A stretch of 64,000 nucleotides of DNA from Pontibacter liquoris (GCF_022758235.1 NZ_JALEBG010000002.1:186001-250000); one strand, 5' to 3'. Shown: positions 34,195-43,161, counted from the first letter of the stretch. The notes: generated by a model not told the origin, from the sequence alone. A program made the numbers and translations.

Positions 34195-34833
34195 ATGAAA
34201 AAATTGACGTTGTTACTTCTTCTGATGTGTCTGCTCTGTGATAAAAGTTTTTCTCAGGTAGAAATTCGTGGTGTAACAACAATAGAAACTGACGGTATTC
34301 AATCTGACTCTGTTAATCTTTCACCTAACAAAGATTTTGAGAAACGAATAAATCTAAAGCCAATAGACGAATCTGAAAATACGGTTGAGATTCGATTCTA
34401 CAAACATGAAGAATTGAGCAGTACCAAGGACTTGAAAGTATTAGAACTGAATAGAGATTCTTGGACTGGAACTGAATATAAAGAGTCAAATTACCCAATA
34501 ATCAGGATAAAGAAGTTTGACTTAGTAGCTCAAAATGGATTTGAAGAATTAGTTAAAATGCTTCTTCAAAATAACTTGGCAAGTCTTCCGAACCAAAAGG
34601 AGCTCGAGTCAAAGATGAAAAAGTATGTTGATACAGTACGGGGAAGAGCAGAGCAAAAAATTCAAACAACTGACGGGCAAAGCTACACAGTTGAATTCAA
34701 AATAGGTGATAAGTACAGAGTGTATACTTTTCATAATCCAGGCACATACTCTTCTTTCTACGATGATGTGCAGGAGCTGAAAGACTTTGTAGCTATAAAG
34801 AACATCTTCGAAATAGAACTAAAGAGAAAATAA
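34195..34833 (+). CDS. AT-rich secreted protein of unknown function
   Basis: About 212 residues from the ATG at 34195 (MKKLTLLLLLMCLLCDKSFSQ, a clean signal peptide); an upstream TTG in frame is unlikely because it lies in the fold-back arm. The mature protein is polar and lysine-rich without a domain I know. Low G+C like the preceding gene. It is enclosed by two fold-back elements, the arrangement expected of a gene cassette. Confidence 0.65.
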   Translation: MKKLTLLLLLMCLLCDKSFSQVEIRGVTTIETDGIQSDSVNLSPNKDFEKRINLKPIDESENTVEIRFYKHEELSSTKDLKVLELNRDSWTGTEYKESNYPIIRIKKFDLVAQNGFEELVKMLLQNNLASLPNQKELESKMKKYVDTVRGRAEQKIQTTDGQSYTVEFKIGDKYRVYTFHNPGTYSSFYDDVQELKDFVAIKNIFEIELKRK

Positions 34834-34850
34834 CTTCTGGCAACAAGGTA

Positions 34851-34888
34851 CATAATTCAGGCTTCGGCTACGCCTCACCCACATTATG
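34851..34888. repeat. attC-like fold-back element 2
   Basis: CATAAT (34851-34856) pairs with ATTATG (34883-34888), and AGGC (34859-34862) with GCCT (34872-34875), with unpaired bases on one side. It starts 18 bases after the stop of the preceding gene and is followed by CACGTTAACAC. Shorter and weaker than element 1. Confidence 0.4.
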
Positions 34889-35017
34889 CACGAACACGTT
34901 AACACTTCGAACAAAACCAGCACGTCCTGTTTTCCTGCGCAACACAAACAAAACATGCCGCCACCACAAGTCCGGCTGCGGCTGCGTACAAAGGAAACAG
35001 CTCTCTAAAACTTTCCG

Positions 35018-35647
35018 ATGAAACTGATTTACACCTCTATACTTTGCCTTCTAGTGGTCTGCCTGTTCACAGCCTGCAGCTCTGATAAAAAGCCAGCAGC
35101 AGAAACGTCCCCGCCACTGGAAAAGGAAGCACCCGCCGAACGTGCCGCACCCGCACCCGATGCAGATGTGGTAAGTTACGAAAAGCAACTGGCGTCCGGC
35201 AACATGCACTTTTTGGTAACCACCACCGGCGAAGGCAGCATGCGGCACCTGGCTATCCAGTTGGAGCGCGCCGGCCAGCCATCCTCGCGCATCGACGAGG
35301 AAGTGGAAGGAACCGTTACCAACAGCGTGCTCACAGACCTGAACGGCAATAATAAGCCCGAGCTGCTTGTGTTTCTGAATGGCAGCGGCACCGGCAGCTA
35401 CGGCCGGATCTATGGCTACGAGTTCGAGAGCCAGTACTGGGGCCCGTTGCAAATGCCCGACCTTACAGCGCAACAGCTGCAAGGTTACCTGGGCCACGAC
35501 GAGTTCCAGGTAGCTGACGGCCGGCTGGTGCGCACCTTTCCGGTTTACCAGGACACCGACGCCAACTGCTGCCCTACCGGCGGCAAGCGCACCCTTTTTT
35601 ATACCCTGAACAATGCCTTGCAGTTTGTAGTGGAGCGCGTAGAGTAG
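35018..35647 (+). CDS. Lipoprotein of unknown function
   Basis: A 209-residue protein with a good lipobox (LFTAC, C20), a Pro/Ala/Glu-rich linker to about residue 50, then a compact domain with LTDLNGNNKPELLVFLNGSGTGSYG, an FG-GAP-like calcium-loop pattern (D-x-N-x-N). G+C has returned to the window average here. Probably on the outer membrane, inner face. Function unknown. Confidence 0.7.
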   Translation: MKLIYTSILCLLVVCLFTACSSDKKPAAETSPPLEKEAPAERAAPAPDADVVSYEKQLASGNMHFLVTTTGEGSMRHLAIQLERAGQPSSRIDEEVEGTVTNSVLTDLNGNNKPELLVFLNGSGTGSYGRIYGYEFESQYWGPLQMPDLTAQQLQGYLGHDEFQVADGRLVRTFPVYQDTDANCCPTGGKRTLFYTLNNALQFVVERVE

Positions 35648-35682
35648 TGGTTTTATAGTATAAGCGGAGCCCGGAACAACAA

Positions 35683-35706
35683 CTGGCGCAAGCGTCCGCT
35701 TGTGCC
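35683..35706. repeat. REP-like palindrome, single arm
   Basis: Identical over 24 bases to the arm at 27591-27614; here it is alone, without an inverted partner, in the gap between a lipoprotein and the YfiT-type gene. Confidence 0.8.
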
Positions 35707-35798
35707 TATGCCCCGGCAACCGCTTGCAGCAAAAAGTCCCTTCACGTACAGGCAATTACCGGCATTTTCATACCTTGGTATCGCTAACCACTATTGCT

Positions 35799-36329
35799 AT
35801 GCCAGACGACGATCTTCGCTACCCCACGGGTAAATTCGACATCACCCAGCCTGTGTCTGAGGAGCAGCTGAACCAGTACATTCTTTCCATCGCGCAGCTA
35901 CCGGGCAAGGTACGCCAGGCACTAACCGGTATGACCGACGAGCAACTGGATACACCTTACCGCCCGGGCGGCTGGACCGTGCGCCAGGTCGTGCATCACC
36001 TGCCCGACAGCCACCTGAACGGCTACATCCGCCAGAAACTGGCCCTCACCGAAGACAGCCCTACCATCAAACCTTACGATGAAGCGGCCTGGGCCGGGCT
36101 GCCGGACAGCATGCAGGGCGATCCGCAGATCTCGGTGGCGCTGCTGGAGGCGCTGCACCAGCGGTGGGTGCTGCTGCTCAAGAGCCTAACTCCGGCGCAA
36201 CTCGACCGTACCTTCCTACACCCGCAGAACGGCCAGCAAAGTATACGGCAGCATATTGGCCTCTATGCCTGGCATGGCGAGCATCACCTGGCGCACATTA
36301 CAGCCCTGAAAGAGCGGGAAAACTGGTAA
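35799..36329 (+). CDS. YfiT/DinB-family putative metal-dependent hydrolase
   Basis: 176 residues from the ATG at 35799; the frame is open to 35700 but that part is non-conserved intergenic sequence. A four-helix DinB-fold protein of the YfiT/bacillithiol-transferase group: YPTGKFDITQPVSEEQL at the start, the metal ligand in WTVRQVVHHLPDSHLNGYIR, and the C-terminal HIGLYAWHGEHHLAHI with paired His ligands. Converges with the sterol desaturase gene, stops one base apart. Confidence 0.88.
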   Translation: MPDDDLRYPTGKFDITQPVSEEQLNQYILSIAQLPGKVRQALTGMTDEQLDTPYRPGGWTVRQVVHHLPDSHLNGYIRQKLALTEDSPTIKPYDEAAWAGLPDSMQGDPQISVALLEALHQRWVLLLKSLTPAQLDRTFLHPQNGQQSIRQHIGLYAWHGEHHLAHITALKERENW

Positions 36330-36330
36330 T

Positions 36331-37116
36331 TTACCGTTGCAAATGCGGGAGCACGGACGCTGGTTCCTGCTCCCGCTCTACCAGTTGGTGCAGTACCTTG
36401 TCATAGTTAGGATGGGTAGTGTGCAGCAGCTCGTCCCAGAACCGGAAGTATAGCCCGTAGTTACCCTTAAAGAATTTGTGGTGCATGTTGTGGTTAGTAG
36501 AGGTGTTGAGCCACCTGCCCGCACGGCTGTTCACCAGCCAGGCCGGGTAGATCTCGTAACCCAGGTGCCCGTACACGTTGTACACCGTCATAAACAGCAG
36601 GAAAAGCAGGATGCCCACCGGGTGGATCGGGATGAGCACGGCGATCACGAAAATAATGCTGCCTTCTACCACAGCCTCCGGCGGACTGAAAGCAAAAGCT
36701 GCCCAGGGCGAAGGGTTGGTGGATTTGTGGTGGGTAAGATGGAAAAGCCGGAACAGCCGCGGATGGTGCATCAGGCGGTGGGTCCAGTAAAAGTAGGCGT
36801 CATGTATAAGCAGGGCCAGCACCACGCTCAGCGCCAGGTAGCCCCAGCCGTAATCCGAAATGGTATCGTAAATGCGGGTATAAGGCTTTACGGCCGGCGA
36901 GGCAAGCACCACCCCAATAAGCGCGAAAACCAGAAAGGTAAAGAACGAGTAGCCAACCTCGCGCACATAATCCTTTCGCTTTGGGAAAAGCGCCTGTATC
37001 TTGCGCCCGGCAAACCGCGAAGTATAAAGCTTGTAAAACACCACGAAAGCCACGCCGGCAATGAGCAGGTAACGGGCAGCAAGCACCGCATAAAACACCC
37101 CGAACTGTTCTTTCAT
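36331..37116 (-). CDS. Sterol desaturase/fatty acid hydroxylase family protein
   Basis: A 261-residue membrane di-iron enzyme. Histidine clusters: HDAYFYWTHRLMHH, HLTHHKS, and NHNMHHKFFKGNYGLYFRFWDELLHTTH. About four membrane segments. Bacterial members hydroxylate or desaturate fatty acids, carotenoids or ether lipids; substrate unknown. Confidence 0.9.
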   Translation of the reverse strand: MKEQFGVFYAVLAARYLLIAGVAFVVFYKLYTSRFAGRKIQALFPKRKDYVREVGYSFFTFLVFALIGVVLASPAVKPYTRIYDTISDYGWGYLALSVVLALLIHDAYFYWTHRLMHHPRLFRLFHLTHHKSTNPSPWAAFAFSPPEAVVEGSIIFVIAVLIPIHPVGILLFLLFMTVYNVYGHLGYEIYPAWLVNSRAGRWLNTSTNHNMHHKFFKGNYGLYFRFWDELLHTTHPNYDKVLHQLVEREQEPASVLPHLQR

Positions 37117-37217
37117 ATCGCTAAGCTATACTGGTTATACTTCTTCTGCCGCTGGCAGAACGGCAGCTCTCCTAAAACACTTGTTCAGGGAAATAAAGTT
37201 TTACAAACAGGCCTAAA

Positions 37218-37919
37218 TCACACTCCTTTTGCCAGCCTGTCCAGAAACAAAAACAAGGTGGCTTTATTCTCATCAGCCAGGGGCAGTTCGGCCAGTATTT
37301 TCTCGGCCGGATGGATGAACGGCGCTGCTACTAGCTCATGCCCGTCGTACTTTATCATGTTCCGGATGATCTCCGGGGTCGCTTCCAGATGAAACTGCAG
37401 CCCGATACTGTTGCCTTTCCGGAAGGCCTGGTGCTCACATACATCGGAGGTAGCCAGTGCCGTTGCCCCGGCGGGCAGGTCGAACGTGTCGCCGTGCCAC
37501 TGGAAAACGGTGAGCTGCGCCGGCATCCCTTCAAAAAGCGCCTCCTGCTGCGCGGCCGCCGTTAACGCGATCTCCCGGAAGCCAATCTCCTGGTGCGTGT
37601 GCGGGTATACCTTTGCCCCCAGGCAGTGGGCCAGCAGCTGCGCGCCCAGGCAAATGCCCAGCACCGTTTTACCGGCTGCGATGGCCTCGCGGATAAACGC
37701 TTTCTCGTGCACCAGCCACGGAAACCGGTCTTCGTCGTCGCAGCCCATCGCCCCGCCAAGTATAATCAGCCAGTCTATCGTTGCCAGATCCGGCAGTTCA
37801 GCATTTTCGAAGAAACGGGTGTAAGAAACAGTATGCCCCCGTTCCTGTGCCCAAGCCCCGATCCAGCCCAGGTTTTCAAAGGGAATATGCTGAAAGGTAT
37901 GGATGCGCAGGTTTTTCAT
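37218..37919 (-). CDS. Class I glutamine amidotransferase-like protein
   Basis: A 233-residue stand-alone GATase1 domain. Nucleophile C90 in VLGICLGAQLLAH, with H177 and E179 in LQFHLEATPE completing the triad; FQWHGDTFDLP is the usual helper motif. Similar proteins include gamma-glutamyl peptidases and GMP synthase-like GATases without a synthetase. Cytoplasmic. Physiological substrate unknown. Confidence 0.9.
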   Translation of the reverse strand: MKNLRIHTFQHIPFENLGWIGAWAQERGHTVSYTRFFENAELPDLATIDWLIILGGAMGCDDEDRFPWLVHEKAFIREAIAAGKTVLGICLGAQLLAHCLGAKVYPHTHQEIGFREIALTAAAQQEALFEGMPAQLTVFQWHGDTFDLPAGATALATSDVCEHQAFRKGNSIGLQFHLEATPEIIRNMIKYDGHELVAAPFIHPAEKILAELPLADENKATLFLFLDRLAKGV

Positions 37920-38190
37920 ACGTATGGTGGTCTTCCCGGCAAAGATAAAACATCCCGGCAGATCCTGCTGATTTATACTTGCGCGGCCGGAAGCTGCTCA
38001 TCCAGAAATGCTTATACTATGTATTGCCAACCGAGCAGGGATTACAAGGCGGAGCTGATCCGGATTACCGCTTTGTAGCTTAGGTTATACTTTTGATCGG
38101 GCTTAAACTGGCACCACATACGCAAAAGTCGTACTTTGGCCTGCGCAACGTAACGGGCTTATACTTTGCTAAGAGCGAGAAACTTTGAAT

Positions 38191-39120
38191 ATGCCGCAAC
38201 CCATAGCACCTGCCGTTAAAACGAGGATCGCCCCTACCCCGAGTGGCTACCTGCACCTGGGCAACGCGCTTTCGTTTGCGCTGACGTGGGCGCTGGCCCG
38301 GCAGCAGAACGGCATCGTTGCCCTGCGCATCGACGACTTGGACAATACCCGCTTCCGGCCGGCCTACCTGCACGATATTTTCGACACGCTACAGTTTCTG
38401 GGCCTGGATTACGACGAAGGACCACGCGATGCCGAAGACTTCACCCGGCATTACTCCCAGCTCCAGCGCCTGCCGTACTACAATGCCCTGCTCAACCAAC
38501 TAGTGGAACAAGGGCTGGTGTATGCCTGCACCTGCTCCCGCAGCCAGATCGCGGCCCTTTCGCCGGCAGGCCACTATACCCGCACCTGCCTTGCCAGGCA
38601 ACTGCCCCTGAGCACGCCCGGCGCGGCCTGGCGCCTGCACATACCTGCCGAAACGGTTATCGCGTTTCACGACCTGCTGCTGGGGAATTGTGCCATACCG
38701 CTGGCTGAGCAGATGCCCGATTTTGTGGTGCGCCGCAAAGACGGCTTTCCGGCTTACCAGGTAGCCTCGCTTTGCGATGACCTGCAGATGGGCGTAAATC
38801 TGGTGGTGCGGGGCCAGGACCTGCTGCCTTCCACTGCCGCGCAGGTTCACCTGGCGCAATGCACCGGCGCAACAGCATTTACAAGTATGGCCTTCCTCCA
38901 CCACCCCATCCTACATGAGCCTGGCGGCAACAAGCTGTCCAAGTCGCACGACTCGCTTTCGGTAAGCGAGCTACGGCGGCAGGGCAAAACAGCAGCCGAT
39001 GTATGGCGCCTGCTTGCCCGCACGCTGGGCTGGTATCCTGAAGATATCACAGATGCCGGCAGCTTTCTGGCCCGCTTTCGGCTGGCGGACGTGCCGCTTG
39101 CACTGCAGCAGCTCCAATAA
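38191..39120 (+). CDS. gluQ: Glutamyl-Q tRNA(Asp) synthetase-like protein
   Basis: 309 residues from the ATG at 38191. Class I aminoacyl-tRNA synthetase core without an anticodon-binding domain. The HIGH-like motif is YLHLGN (20-25), the KMSKS-like motif KLSKS begins near K248, and the zinc site C-x-C...Y-x3-C (ACTCSR...HYTRTC) is the mark of GluQRS. It glutamylates queuosine in tRNA-Asp. Length and zinc site separate it from GltX. An alternative TTG start lies two codons upstream. Confidence 0.85.
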   Translation: MPQPIAPAVKTRIAPTPSGYLHLGNALSFALTWALARQQNGIVALRIDDLDNTRFRPAYLHDIFDTLQFLGLDYDEGPRDAEDFTRHYSQLQRLPYYNALLNQLVEQGLVYACTCSRSQIAALSPAGHYTRTCLARQLPLSTPGAAWRLHIPAETVIAFHDLLLGNCAIPLAEQMPDFVVRRKDGFPAYQVASLCDDLQMGVNLVVRGQDLLPSTAAQVHLAQCTGATAFTSMAFLHHPILHEPGGNKLSKSHDSLSVSELRRQGKTAADVWRLLARTLGWYPEDITDAGSFLARFRLADVPLALQQLQ

Positions 39121-39247
39121 AACCACTTCCTGCTTTTGCGCAGATTCTGGCTGCTGCCTAAGTATAAACCCAGCTAAAAAATGTCGCTCGCTAAACTTTC
39201 CAGTGAATCATCGCATGGCTAAATTGCTTCCATTGCACCTGAGCAGC

Positions 39248-40207
39248 TTAAACCTGCGGCTGCTGGCTTCGTTCCTGCAGGGCTGCATAGAGTCGCTCAT
39301 ACGTTGGCGTAGGCACCTGGTGTGCCCGGCCTTCGCGCACCACGTAACCGGTTAAAGAAGTGAGTTCGGTTTTGCCGCCTTTCTGAAAATCGCTGTGCAT
39401 AGACGAGGTAGTTGCATAAGGCAGGGCGGCCATCCGTTGCAGCATGGTAGGCAACAGGTCGTTGGGCAGCAGAATACCTTTGGCCCTGGCTACCGCCTGC
39501 AACTCGCCTAGCAGGTCCAGCAGCAACTGTTTGTTTTCCGGTTTTTCGAGGATAGCCCCCATGCCGGCATTCAGGTAGGAGGTGGCTGTAGCGACCGCTG
39601 AAATAAACAAGAACTTGGTCCAGATAGTATGCAGGATTGTGTCGGACAACTCGGCCCGGATACCAGCTGCCTGCAGAAGGCCTTCTACGCGGCGCAGCTT
39701 CTGCGCATCGCCGTTGGTAGCGCCAAAGTATAGCTGCCCGATGCCACCGCTTTCTTTTACGATGCCGGGTTCGGACAGGCGGGCGACCACATATACGCAG
39801 CCTTCCCATACTTCCACATCCGGAAACAGCGTTTTAATTCGTGCAGAGGCATCCACACCATTTAACAGCGGCAGGATAACGGTATTGCTGCCAATGCTGG
39901 GTCGCACGCGCTGCAGACTTTCTTCCAGATCGTAGCTCTTCACACAGCAGATCAACAGGTCCACGGGGTGCAGCCTGTCGGGGTCGTCGGTTACGTAGGC
40001 GGGCCGTGCCGTCAGGTTCCCTTGCGTGGTTTGCAGCTGCAGGCCGTTTTGGGCAATAGCGCTGGCATGAGCACCACGCGCCCAGAAGCCGACCTCTACA
40101 GTCGAAGAGCCGGCATAGTGCGCCGCCAGCAGGCCACCGAAATAACCACCAACACCGCCGATGCCGAGCACCAGAATTTTAAACGTTGCATCCTGTTTGT
40201 TTTCCAT
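39248..40207 (-). CDS. panE: 2-dehydropantoate 2-reductase
   Basis: A 319-residue NADPH enzyme that makes pantoate for coenzyme A. It starts with a Rossmann loop ILVLGIGGVGGYFGG (11-25), has CCVKSYDLEESLQ, PLLNGVDASARI, and the C-terminal KFLFISAVATATSYLNAGMG helix with the catalytic Lys. Typical length. The family also includes KPR-like paralogues, so the reaction is very likely, not proven. Confidence 0.9.
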   Translation of the reverse strand: MENKQDATFKILVLGIGGVGGYFGGLLAAHYAGSSTVEVGFWARGAHASAIAQNGLQLQTTQGNLTARPAYVTDDPDRLHPVDLLICCVKSYDLEESLQRVRPSIGSNTVILPLLNGVDASARIKTLFPDVEVWEGCVYVVARLSEPGIVKESGGIGQLYFGATNGDAQKLRRVEGLLQAAGIRAELSDTILHTIWTKFLFISAVATATSYLNAGMGAILEKPENKQLLLDLLGELQAVARAKGILLPNDLLPTMLQRMAALPYATTSSMHSDFQKGGKTELTSLTGYVVREGRAHQVPTPTYERLYAALQERSQQPQV

Positions 40208-40513
40208 TTGTTACTTAGCGCTTAATCATGCGTACTTTTTTGCCTGCAGCAAGCGTGCTACAGTAGTACGTACGTTAGAAGCAGGTAAGTTTATGATTTT
40301 GCAGGTTGGAAGCAAGTGCCAGGTGCCTCAAACAGTTTTAAACATCCCCCGTTGAAAAGGGCGGCCTGCCACTTTTCAACAAACTTACTGCTTTCTGCTT
40401 CCCTGCGCTGTTATGAAGCGGTTCGCCGATAAGAACGTGCCTTTGAGGCAAAAAGCGTACTTTTGTAACATCAGCCCAATGCCACTTGTTTACCGACAGC
40501 ACTGGCGTTAAAC
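40208..40513. other. Intergenic region with a hairpin
   Basis: Lies between divergent panE and the J-domain-like gene. A 9-bp hairpin (GTTGAAAAG 40351-40359, CTTTTCAAC 40372-40380) lacks a T run. A -7-like TACTTTTG is at 40458-40465, about 50 bases before the downstream ATG, and a GTACGTAC palindrome is near 40269. Confidence 0.4.
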
Positions 40514-41578
40514 ATGTACTATATGCCCCAACAGAACAAACCGGTTCCTTCGCGCACCCCACAGACCGCCACGCCCGGCAAAAGCCAGCCGGGTAACCTG
40601 CAGCAGCAGTTTAATGAAAAGATACAGCTCATCGATAAGCTCAAACAGGAGATCATAACCCGGCGCGAAAGTATGAGCCAGGCCCAGCAACGTATCGAAA
40701 AGGAACTGCGACCTATTATTGAACAGCAGCTGGGAAAACGGGTGGAGTTGGCCTACCTACTGGATGAGGCGTATGCCCTTGCCATCTTCAGCTTCCGCGA
40801 AAAAGAAAAGCTGGCCGCGCTGATCGAAAACATCACCTTTGAGCTAATCTCCAGCTACGAGCGTCAGGACATGGTAGCGCTACACGACAAGTATGCCGAG
40901 TTTACTTACGCCGAACGTACCACCTTTGCGAAAGAAGACGTGGATGAAATTATACTTGATGAACCGGAGATAGAAGATGCATTTGAAGACCTGGATGATT
41001 TTGAGCGCATCCAGGCGCAGCTGGACCGTGAAATGGAGCAAAGGGAGCAAGAAAAGCAGAACCGCCAGAAAAGCCGCAAAACAAAAGCCCAGTTAGCAAA
41101 AGAGGCCCAGGCAAAAGCCGAGCTCCAGAACATCAGCAAAGCCAGCCGCCGCGTGTATACCCAATTGGCCAAGCAACTACATCCCGACAAGGAGCAGGAC
41201 GAAACGGCCCGCGCCTGGAAAGAGGAAGCCATGAAACGCGTAACCGAAGCCTACCACCACGACGATTTTTTTGAGCTGCTGCGCCTGCAGGTGGAGTTTA
41301 TGCAGGAACAGGGCCCCCCGCCGGACCAACTTCCGGAAGAATTGCTAACATACTACATCAAGATACTGACCGACCAGGTAGAGGAACTCAAAGCGGAGCT
41401 CCAGGATTTTGCCCAGGGCCCCAATCGTGATTTTTACACCCGCTTCTGCGGCACGCCCCGGCAAATGGACCAGAAGTTTAAACAAGCTAAAGAGGATCTG
41501 AACAATGAGCTGGCGCAGCTAACACAAAACCTTCGCACACTGCAGGACCCATACATGATCCGGCTGATTCTGAAGTAA
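40514..41578 (+). CDS. J-domain-like, coiled-coil protein
   Basis: A 354-residue soluble protein, rich in Glu, Gln and Lys. The N-terminal half is mostly helical. At about residues 208-265 is a J-domain-like block: YTQLAKQLHPDKEQDETARAWKEEAMKRVTEAYHHDDFFELLRL with H223-P224-D225, the tripeptide that stimulates Hsp70 ATPase. The C-terminal 80 residues are again coiled coil. Not DnaJ: the J block is internal and there are no zinc fingers. A co-chaperone role is inferred. Confidence 0.65.
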   Translation: MYYMPQQNKPVPSRTPQTATPGKSQPGNLQQQFNEKIQLIDKLKQEIITRRESMSQAQQRIEKELRPIIEQQLGKRVELAYLLDEAYALAIFSFREKEKLAALIENITFELISSYERQDMVALHDKYAEFTYAERTTFAKEDVDEIILDEPEIEDAFEDLDDFERIQAQLDREMEQREQEKQNRQKSRKTKAQLAKEAQAKAELQNISKASRRVYTQLAKQLHPDKEQDETARAWKEEAMKRVTEAYHHDDFFELLRLQVEFMQEQGPPPDQLPEELLTYYIKILTDQVEELKAELQDFAQGPNRDFYTRFCGTPRQMDQKFKQAKEDLNNELAQLTQNLRTLQDPYMIRLILK

Positions 41579-41746
41579 GTATAGCAAGTATAGAAGTAAA
41601 TTTTTACCCGCTCCCCTACCATATCCTCTGATATTTTAACTACTTTAGAAACGGATACAAGCACAGGCCAACGTACCGGAAGTAGCTAAAACGATACAGT
41701 TACTTTGCCTGTCCAAAAGCCGGCTTTCGCCACCTGAATAGATAAT

Positions 41747-42214
41747 ATGAAAACGATTTCTAAACTCCTGATCTTTTGCTTGCTGGGGCTTACTGCACAG
41801 ACTGTAAGCGCCCAGACAAGTACTTCTCCGCTTATGCTCAACCACATTGCCGTGTATGTGCACGAGTTGGGGCCAAGCACGGCGTTTTACGAAAAGGTAT
41901 TGCAGCTCCAAAAAATACCCGAGCCGTTCCATGACGGGCGCCATACCTGGTTCACCCTCGGGGCTGCCGGCCAGTTGCACCTGATACAGGGGGCAGAACA
42001 AAACACCCCGCGCGATAAGAACGACCATTTATGCTTCAGCGTCGCCTCCCTGGATGATTTCATCGCGAACCTGGACAAGCATAAGATCGCGTATACCAAC
42101 TGGCCCGGCACCGCCAAAGCCCCGACCGTCCGCGTAGATGGCGTGAAGCAGATCTACTTCCAGGACCCGGATGGCCATTGGATCGAGATCAACAACGACC
42201 GGCCAGGGAAGTAG
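41747..42214 (+). CDS. Exported VOC-superfamily (glyoxalase-like) protein
   Basis: A 155-residue protein with a signal peptide (KLLIFCLLGLTAQTVSAQ, cleavage about residue 23) and one VOC domain: LNHIAVYVHELGPSTAFYEKVLQL, HLCFSVASLDDF, and the closing VKQIYFQDPDGHWIEI with the usual metal-binding Glu and His. Most VOC proteins are cytoplasmic; export here is unusual. Reaction unknown. Confidence 0.82.
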   Translation: MKTISKLLIFCLLGLTAQTVSAQTSTSPLMLNHIAVYVHELGPSTAFYEKVLQLQKIPEPFHDGRHTWFTLGAAGQLHLIQGAEQNTPRDKNDHLCFSVASLDDFIANLDKHKIAYTNWPGTAKAPTVRVDGVKQIYFQDPDGHWIEINNDRPGK

Positions 42215-42241
42215 TACAATACATGCTTACTGACACAGCAT

Positions 42242-42342
42242 ACCGCCAGTTTGAGCGCAGCGGTAACTGGGTGGGTCGGCATGATAGCCAGTTTGTAACT
42301 GGCGGAAGTATGAACATGAAAAAAGCTAGTTATAAACTGGCT
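42242..42342. repeat. Cluster of CCAGTT/AACTGG fold-backs
   Basis: Three fold-backs in 100 bases: CCAGTT(42246)...AACTGG(42270), GCCAGTT-tgt-AACTGGC (42287-42303), and AGCTAGTT-tat-AAACTGGCT (42324-42342, one mismatch). The middle one has the same TTTGTAA centre as palindromes near 43150. Confidence 0.6.
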
Positions 42343-42384
42343 GCTAAGTATAACCACACGTTGCGCTGCCGCTAAACTTGCGGC

Positions 42385-42951
42385 ATGTGGGAGAATAGCA
42401 TCTTACTGTTTTGGCTGCACATGGCTCATTTTAATAAAATCCCATCTTTTATTTTACAGTTATTCAGATGGTTTAATGCTGGGTGCTTACTGTTTACGAT
42501 ACTAGTTTGTATAGATATTTTTATTCTTCCATATAATATAAAAGAGGAAAAGATACTTTATAGGCAGGAGGTTTACTATACAGGACAAACAAGGTATAGG
42601 AGGCAGACTTACAGAACTCAGTTAGACAATGTGTTTTTGATCACAGAAAACTTCCGCTTTCCCTACCACAAGGTTCAGAGTTTTAATCCAAGAGCAGCAG
42701 ATTCAGCTCGTATGGTTACAACTAAAATATTCAAGTTTGTTAAAGCTGCTTATGTAAAGACAGATGAGGGTGAAAAAGAACTGAAGCAAGGAGCAAGTAT
42801 GTTCGGCACCTTCATGTTTATACCTATAATTTTTGCTTTAACAGCCCTTTTTGGAGTGTCTATGAGGCATAATAGTGAACAGCTATCAAATGCGGCAATT
42901 ATAAATATCATTCTGATTGTAATACAGCTTTGGATTTACGGGTACTTTTAA
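42385..42951 (+). CDS. AT-rich membrane protein of unknown function
   Basis: A 188-residue protein; the first 12 codons may not be used since another ATG follows at 42421. Two hydrophobic segments near the start (about 30-50) and two near the end (about 140-185) enclose a polar middle rich in Tyr and Arg (YTGQTRYRRQTYRT). The gene is much more AT-rich than its neighbours. No family recognised. Confidence 0.6.
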   Translation: MWENSILLFWLHMAHFNKIPSFILQLFRWFNAGCLLFTILVCIDIFILPYNIKEEKILYRQEVYYTGQTRYRRQTYRTQLDNVFLITENFRFPYHKVQSFNPRAADSARMVTTKIFKFVKAAYVKTDEGEKELKQGASMFGTFMFIPIIFALTALFGVSMRHNSEQLSNAAIINIILIVIQLWIYGYF

Positions 42952-43044
42952 TGCAATTCGTTGCATGTACTACAAGGAAATATACGAAGCAGTTAGGCAG
43001 GAGCAGCGTTGCAAACTAATTACCCCGTTAGTACGTGCTGCAAG

Positions 43045-43161
43045 TCCGGAGAGCTGCTGGCTGGTAAAACAATGCCTATACTTCCTGCTCTCCGGATATC
43101 TAAACCTGCACTTTTTTTCGGATTTGCAATCCGAAAAGGCTACTATCAGGATTTGTAATCC
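43045..43161. repeat. Nested and tandem short palindromes
   Basis: TCCGGAGAGC (43045-43054) pairs with GCTCTCCGGA (43087-43096); TTTTCGGATT-tgc-AATCCGAAAA (43115-43137) and GGATT-tgt-AATCC (43149-43161) follow. They lie in the 42952-43297 gap, which holds no gene that I would support. Confidence 0.7.

Noticed and set aside
36478..37392. A 304-residue open frame spanning the sterol desaturase and GATase genes
   Set aside because: It crosses two recognised genes in antisense and has no family pattern.
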